Below are positions 6,970 to 9,946 of a DNA stretch of 9,946 nt, piece after piece. The translations under genes and the position numbers were made by a program. Origin of the DNA: JAJVID01 sp035275805 (lineage in GTDB: Bacteria > Acidobacteriota > Blastocatellia > RBC074); assembly GCA_035275805.1 (NCBI GenBank), contig DATEMG010000763.1:1-9946 (forward strand), written 5' to 3'. The notes below the pieces were generated by a model that was given only the letters and a program-made list of their open reading frames with translations, made no database searches and had not been told where the DNA came from. Position 1 is the stretch's first letter. Every line of letters begins with the position of its first letter.

Positions 6970-6983
6970 GGACGAAGAGGGCC

Positions 6984-6988
6984 GGAGG
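6984..6988 (+). promoter_or_regulatory. Ribosome binding site of the TIR gene
   Basis: GGAGG lies six bases before the ATG at 6995 and 14 bases after the end of the attC-like site, fixing the start of the TIR gene. Short attC-to-start distances like this are usual for integron cassette genes. Confidence 0.75.
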
Positions 6989-6994
6989 CACACC

Positions 6995-8413
6995 ATGAAG
7001 ACATTACTGGTGACGGGATACACAGATCTGCAAACCAGAGTATCGGCCGTCTGCAACATTTCGTTTCTCATTTCTTCGAGCAATGAGAAAGTCTGCCTGA
7101 CGTCTACTAACGGCAACGCATTCGATCTGGATATGTTTGTCTGGGACGAAGACGATACAAAGGTCCGAGTCTCCAGAGCGGCGCCCGGCATCATGGATTT
7201 GGTCGTCGACTACCAGGAAAGCATTTTGACCAGCTCTTGGGCTGCGTCTCCGGAGCCCGCTCCCGATCAATACGTGTCCTACGGGGGCGTTCATCTACGC
7301 CGTCCCACATCAATACTCCAGATCCCCGCGCTTGTTGTTGACGGAGAACCCCATCTACGTATCCTTCGGGGAGGACCAAGAAAGTTTTCGTACGAGCAGC
7401 CGAAGACGGCGCCTGACTCGAAGTTTGATTGGACGGATTTTTGGAAGAACTGGGCCGGGGCCGCGTTCTTTGCGCACCTCAAACAAGACCTCGCCAAAGA
7501 TACCGATTGGTTGATAATTGACTGCGATGCGAATGTGGATCGCGAACTCGTTATGCTGCTAAGCGCGGAGGTCGATGTCGTCCTCCTACTCACAGAACTC
7601 GGGGATGGCGCAAAGTCAGAGGCCTATCATCTGGGCCGCGATCTCCGGGAGAATTGCCCGGCAGTGCTTCCGGTCCCTGCGCCAGTGCGAGCTATGGACG
7701 AGATTGAAATTCTGGAGAAATCTCGAGACCATTTTCAAGAGCGCTTTTCTCAGATCGCCCCGGAGCGCTTTGCGCCTTATTGGTTTGTGCAGGCGGAAGT
7801 GCCGTATGTATCGTACTACATGTATCGCCACTTGCTTGTCACCCGGCAGCATATATCAAAGATATACGTGCCTTTATACTCGGCATATCAGTATCTCGTG
7901 GAAAAGATAAGAGAGGCGACCGATAGCGTTTCGCGCGACGAGAATTTGAATGCGCAAACAGTGGCTGCGCTTCTGCTGGATGCGCGACAGCGTGTTCAGT
8001 GGGATGTTTTCATTTCGTATTCGTCATCGGACGAGGAGATAGCGATACGGCTTCGAGAACTGCTACGCAAGAGTAACATACGAACATTTCTTGCAGGGAT
8101 AGATCTCACGCAAGAGATCGGCTCACAAAAATGGTTTGACGCGTTGAATCTGGTATTGGAACGATCCAAAGTCATGATCCTGCTGGCAAGCGCGCGTGCG
8201 CTCGAGTCTAATTGGGTAAATCACGAAATAGCCGAATTTGTTAAGCGTCCGCGGCTATTAGTTCCAATCCCCCTTGGAGAACACGAGCTTCCCGCAATGC
8301 TGACTGATTATCAGATTGTGTCGTGGGATGGCGACCTGGAAGCATCTGCGACCATACGGCGCCTTCTGGAGCTCGTCCTTGGCGGTTTGAGAGCGACCGC
8401 CTCCAGCACGTAG
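6995..8413 (+). CDS. TIR-domain protein with degenerate MinD/ParA-like ATPase domain
   Basis: A 472-aa two-domain protein. Residues about 1-305 follow the layout of the MinD/ParA-like ATPases with a KGGxGR-type P-loop: the start strand, then APGIMDLVVDYQ near 63-74, FFAHLKQDL at 158-166, the Walker-B-like strand DWLIIDCD (171-178), VLPVPAPV at 224-231 and VPYVSYYMYRHLL at 269-281. The P-loop itself is gone: the expected Lys-Gly-Gly loop reads GYTDLQTRV (8-16), and the usual Asp-rich A' motif reads TSTNGN (36-41). Residues 336 to about 462 are a TIR domain, with WDVFISYSSSDEE at 336-348 and the WxxxE helix W407-E411 holding the likely NADase glutamate. TIR domains commonly cleave NAD and cause growth arrest in anti-phage defence. 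No signal peptide or transmembrane segment is seen. The gene is less GC-rich than its neighbours and follows an attC-like site. Confidence 0.88.
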   Translation: MKTLLVTGYTDLQTRVSAVCNISFLISSSNEKVCLTSTNGNAFDLDMFVWDEDDTKVRVSRAAPGIMDLVVDYQESILTSSWAASPEPAPDQYVSYGGVHLRRPTSILQIPALVVDGEPHLRILRGGPRKFSYEQPKTAPDSKFDWTDFWKNWAGAAFFAHLKQDLAKDTDWLIIDCDANVDRELVMLLSAEVDVVLLLTELGDGAKSEAYHLGRDLRENCPAVLPVPAPVRAMDEIEILEKSRDHFQERFSQIAPERFAPYWFVQAEVPYVSYYMYRHLLVTRQHISKIYVPLYSAYQYLVEKIREATDSVSRDENLNAQTVAALLLDARQRVQWDVFISYSSSDEEIAIRLRELLRKSNIRTFLAGIDLTQEIGSQKWFDALNLVLERSKVMILLASARALESNWVNHEIAEFVKRPRLLVPIPLGEHELPAMLTDYQIVSWDGDLEASATIRRLLELVLGGLRATASST

Positions 8414-8678
8414 TTACGCCACGTTCTCGAGAGTCGGATTTTCGAACTCATCCCGCCGAATCGATGCATCACTTTTATACAGATGCTTCCATATTCTCAC
8501 CACCCTGGATAACCTGCATCGCAAACTAACGGACCTCCCAGAGCGCTTAAATGAGCTGTATTTACTGGATATGAGTCTACTTTCGGAAACGCTTAGCGTC
8601 TCTCTTCCCGCCACGGCTTCTCTCAGGCATATCAATTGCGACTCGTCTCCGCCGGAAGTCGAAATTTTAAAACAGTAA
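8392..8678 (+). pseudogene. Probable leucine-rich-repeat gene remnant
   Basis: A frame open from a TGA at 8389-8391 to TAA at 8676-8678, different from the TIR frame, with no usable start near its beginning. From about 8463 the translation reads like coding sequence with degenerate leucine-rich repeats: LTTLDNLHRKLTDLPERL, then LNELYLLDMS, then SLPATASLRHINCDSSPPEV. This resembles bacterial LRRs with the pattern LxxLPxxLxxLxxLDxS. The first 20 or so codons, overlapping the TIR end, do not show the pattern. It is most simply the 3' end of a lost gene, perhaps once a partner or extension of the TIR protein. The stretch is otherwise without a gene until the OmpA start at 8709. Chance leucine-rich translation cannot be excluded. 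Confidence 0.35.
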
Positions 8679-8696
8679 TTTTCGAGAGAAACTATC

Positions 8697-8703
8697 GGAG
8701 GAG
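8697..8703 (+). promoter_or_regulatory. Ribosome binding site of the OmpA-family gene
   Basis: GGAGGAG, five bases before the ATG at 8709, is a near-perfect Shine-Dalgarno sequence. This fits a well-expressed envelope protein and supports the chosen start. Confidence 0.8.
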
Positions 8704-8708
8704 AAGAT

Positions 8709-9755
8709 ATGAGGAATACCAGGTCGTTTCAATTGCTATCCGCCTTGTTGACCGCCTTCGCGCTGTGCATGCCTGCCGCCGCGCAGACACAGGAAAACGC
8801 GACCACCCGCATCGCCGCCGGGCAAAAACAAAAGATCAGCGGCGTCATCGTTAGCCGTGAAGCCGACAACATGATCATCCGCGACCTCACCGGAGGGGAG
8901 GTCACCGTGACCATGACAGGGTCGACAAAAATGACTGAGCGCAAGAGCAATCCGTTCCGACAGGCCAAGAAGTATCCGGCCACCGCGTTGCTGCGCGGGC
9001 TGGAAGTCGAGGTCGAAGGGCGCGGCAATGACGCGGGCGCATTGGTCGCCGAGAAGATCAAATTCACCGATGAGGATTTCGGCGTGGCGCGTTCTCTCGA
9101 GTCGCGCGTCGCTCCCGTCGAAACGCGTGTGACCACCACCGAAGGTCGTATGGATGGGGCTGAGAACCGGTTGACCGCCGCCGAGCAGAACGCTCAACGC
9201 CTGTCGGGCCAGCTCGAAGAACTGTCCGCCGTCGCCAACACGGCTCGTGGCGGGGCCAAAGCGGCTCAGGAGACCGCCGACCAGGCGCTAGCCGCCTCCA
9301 AGGCCAACAGCGCCGACATCCAGGCCACTAACGACCGGATCTCACAAATCGACAACTACGAGGCTAGCAAGAATGTCGCCGTGAACTTCCGTGTCAACAG
9401 CGCCGTGCTTTCAGATGAAGCCAAGGCGGCTCTCGATGAAATCGCCGCGCAGGCCAAGAACGAGAAGGGCTATCTCATTCAGGTGACCGGATACGCCTCG
9501 GCCGATGGCCGCGCGGCGAAGAACCGCGCGCTGAGTGAGCGCCGCGCCGACGCGGTGATCCGCTACATGGCTGAGAATCATGACATCCCGCTTCACCGCA
9601 TGATCAACCCGTTCGGATTTGGCGAGCTGAAGCCCGTTGCCGAAAATGACACGCGCGAAGGCCGCAAGCAAAACCGCCGGGTTGAAGTGGCGATTCTCGT
9701 CAGCAAGGGGCTAACGGCTTCAGGCGCCACTACTGGCAGTGTTTCACAACAATAG
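8709..9755 (+). CDS. OmpA-family envelope protein with N-terminal beta domain
   Basis: A 348-aa exported protein. A signal peptide (hydrophobic core about 8-22, likely cleavage after AAA-Q near residue 25) is followed by a small beta-rich domain (about 37-118, SGVIVSREADNMIIRDL and LEVEVEGRGND) resembling DUF5666/OB-like domains. A long Ala/Glu/Thr-rich helical region with coiled-coil character follows (about 127-215). The C-terminal OmpA-like peptidoglycan-binding domain (about 222-332) contains NFRVNSAVLSDEAKAALDEI, VTGYASADG with Asp266, and NRALSERRADAV with Arg278, the pair expected to bind diaminopimelate, plus GRKQNRRVEVAI at the end. There is no N-terminal beta-barrel as in classical OmpA. 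The likely role is tethering or sensing at the outer envelope and peptidoglycan. It appears monocistronic. Domain call is confident, exact role is not. Confidence 0.9.
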   Translation: MRNTRSFQLLSALLTAFALCMPAAAQTQENATTRIAAGQKQKISGVIVSREADNMIIRDLTGGEVTVTMTGSTKMTERKSNPFRQAKKYPATALLRGLEVEVEGRGNDAGALVAEKIKFTDEDFGVARSLESRVAPVETRVTTTEGRMDGAENRLTAAEQNAQRLSGQLEELSAVANTARGGAKAAQETADQALAASKANSADIQATNDRISQIDNYEASKNVAVNFRVNSAVLSDEAKAALDEIAAQAKNEKGYLIQVTGYASADGRAAKNRALSERRADAVIRYMAENHDIPLHRMINPFGFGELKPVAENDTREGRKQNRRVEVAILVSKGLTASGATTGSVSQQ

Positions 9756-9768
9756 TAGATCGGGGCGC

Positions 9769-9783
9769 CTCGCTTTCCGCGAG
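9769..9783 (+). terminator. Weak hairpin after the OmpA-family gene
   Basis: CTCGC-TTTCC-GCGAG forms a 5-bp stem 13 bases after the OmpA-family stop codon. It lacks a T-tract, so it is at best a weak or factor-dependent terminator. The rest of the tail, up to about 9924, shows no gene or clear structure. Confidence 0.2.
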
Positions 9784-9924
9784 TTGCGGTAGGCAGGCAT
9801 GCGACGGGTTAGAGCGTTCGCCGCCGCGCCCTCCGCCAGGATGTTACGTCCACAAAAACGGAGAAAAGGACCTGACCTAAAACTTGCCCGAATCAAAATT
9901 TGTTTCCACTTCCAGGGGAGCCGG

Positions 9925-9946
9925 TGTCCAAAGATAACTTTGGACA
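9925..9946. repeat. Perfect 9-bp inverted repeat at the window edge
   Basis: TGTCCAAAG-ATAA-CTTTGGACA is a perfect 9-bp hairpin ending exactly at the last base; the stem may extend beyond the window. It could be a regulator operator, a terminator stem or the tip of a mobile element. It is downstream of the OmpA-family gene and unrelated in sequence to the other repeats here. Confidence 0.6.

Noticed and set aside
8414..8708. A second attC site expected at the 3' end of the TIR cassette
   Set aside because: I looked for RYYYAAC and GTTRRRY cores in this stretch and found no usable pair, so no site is claimed.
1..9946. CRISPR array, tRNA or rRNA genes
   Set aside because: No regularly spaced direct repeats and no tRNA cloverleaf or rRNA-like conserved stretches were seen on either strand.

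Overview
The window reads as a chromosomal piece of a GC-rich, Gram-negative-type bacterium. Signal peptides, an OmpA-type envelope protein, exported metallo-hydrolases, and GC-rich palindromic repeats scattered between genes fit an Acidobacteriota (perhaps Blastocatellia-like) genome. That placement is inference from gene style; there is no rRNA or other marker to prove it.

Left block (1-2545): a two-gene minus-strand operon, a MatC-like 420-aa membrane transporter followed 6 bases later by an RNase Z-like metallo-beta-lactamase-fold hydrolase. The pair is enclosed by two inward-facing copies of a 114-bp inverted repeat (129-242 and 2429-2542, 105 of 114 positions identical), each with a palindrome at its outer edge. 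More palindromic intergenic repeats lie to the left.

Central block (2604-6376): two exported hydrolases, also on the minus strand. The distal one at 4421-6376 is a DUF885 zinc-peptidase-like protein, and the one at 2604-4256 is a cyclic amidohydrolase. A GC-rich perfect 13-bp inverted repeat lies between them, and a bipartite promoter-like motif recurs upstream of both genes, suggesting shared control. A role in scavenging peptides or amides outside the cytoplasm is plausible but not shown.

Right block (about 6480-8680): a visibly less GC-rich stretch that looks acquired. It holds an integron attC-like recombination site (6878-6969). The site is followed 25 bases later by a plus-strand gene fusing a MinD/ParA-like ATPase domain, with its nucleotide-binding motifs lost, to a C-terminal TIR domain that keeps its catalytic glutamate. 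After it comes a start-less open frame with leucine-rich-repeat character, probably a gene remnant. This is the most novel part: a candidate NAD-directed TIR defence effector with a pseudo-ATPase sensor, carried as an integron cassette.

The window closes with an OmpA-family gene (8709-9755) with a strong ribosome binding site, and a perfect 9-bp palindrome at the right edge that may continue outside.
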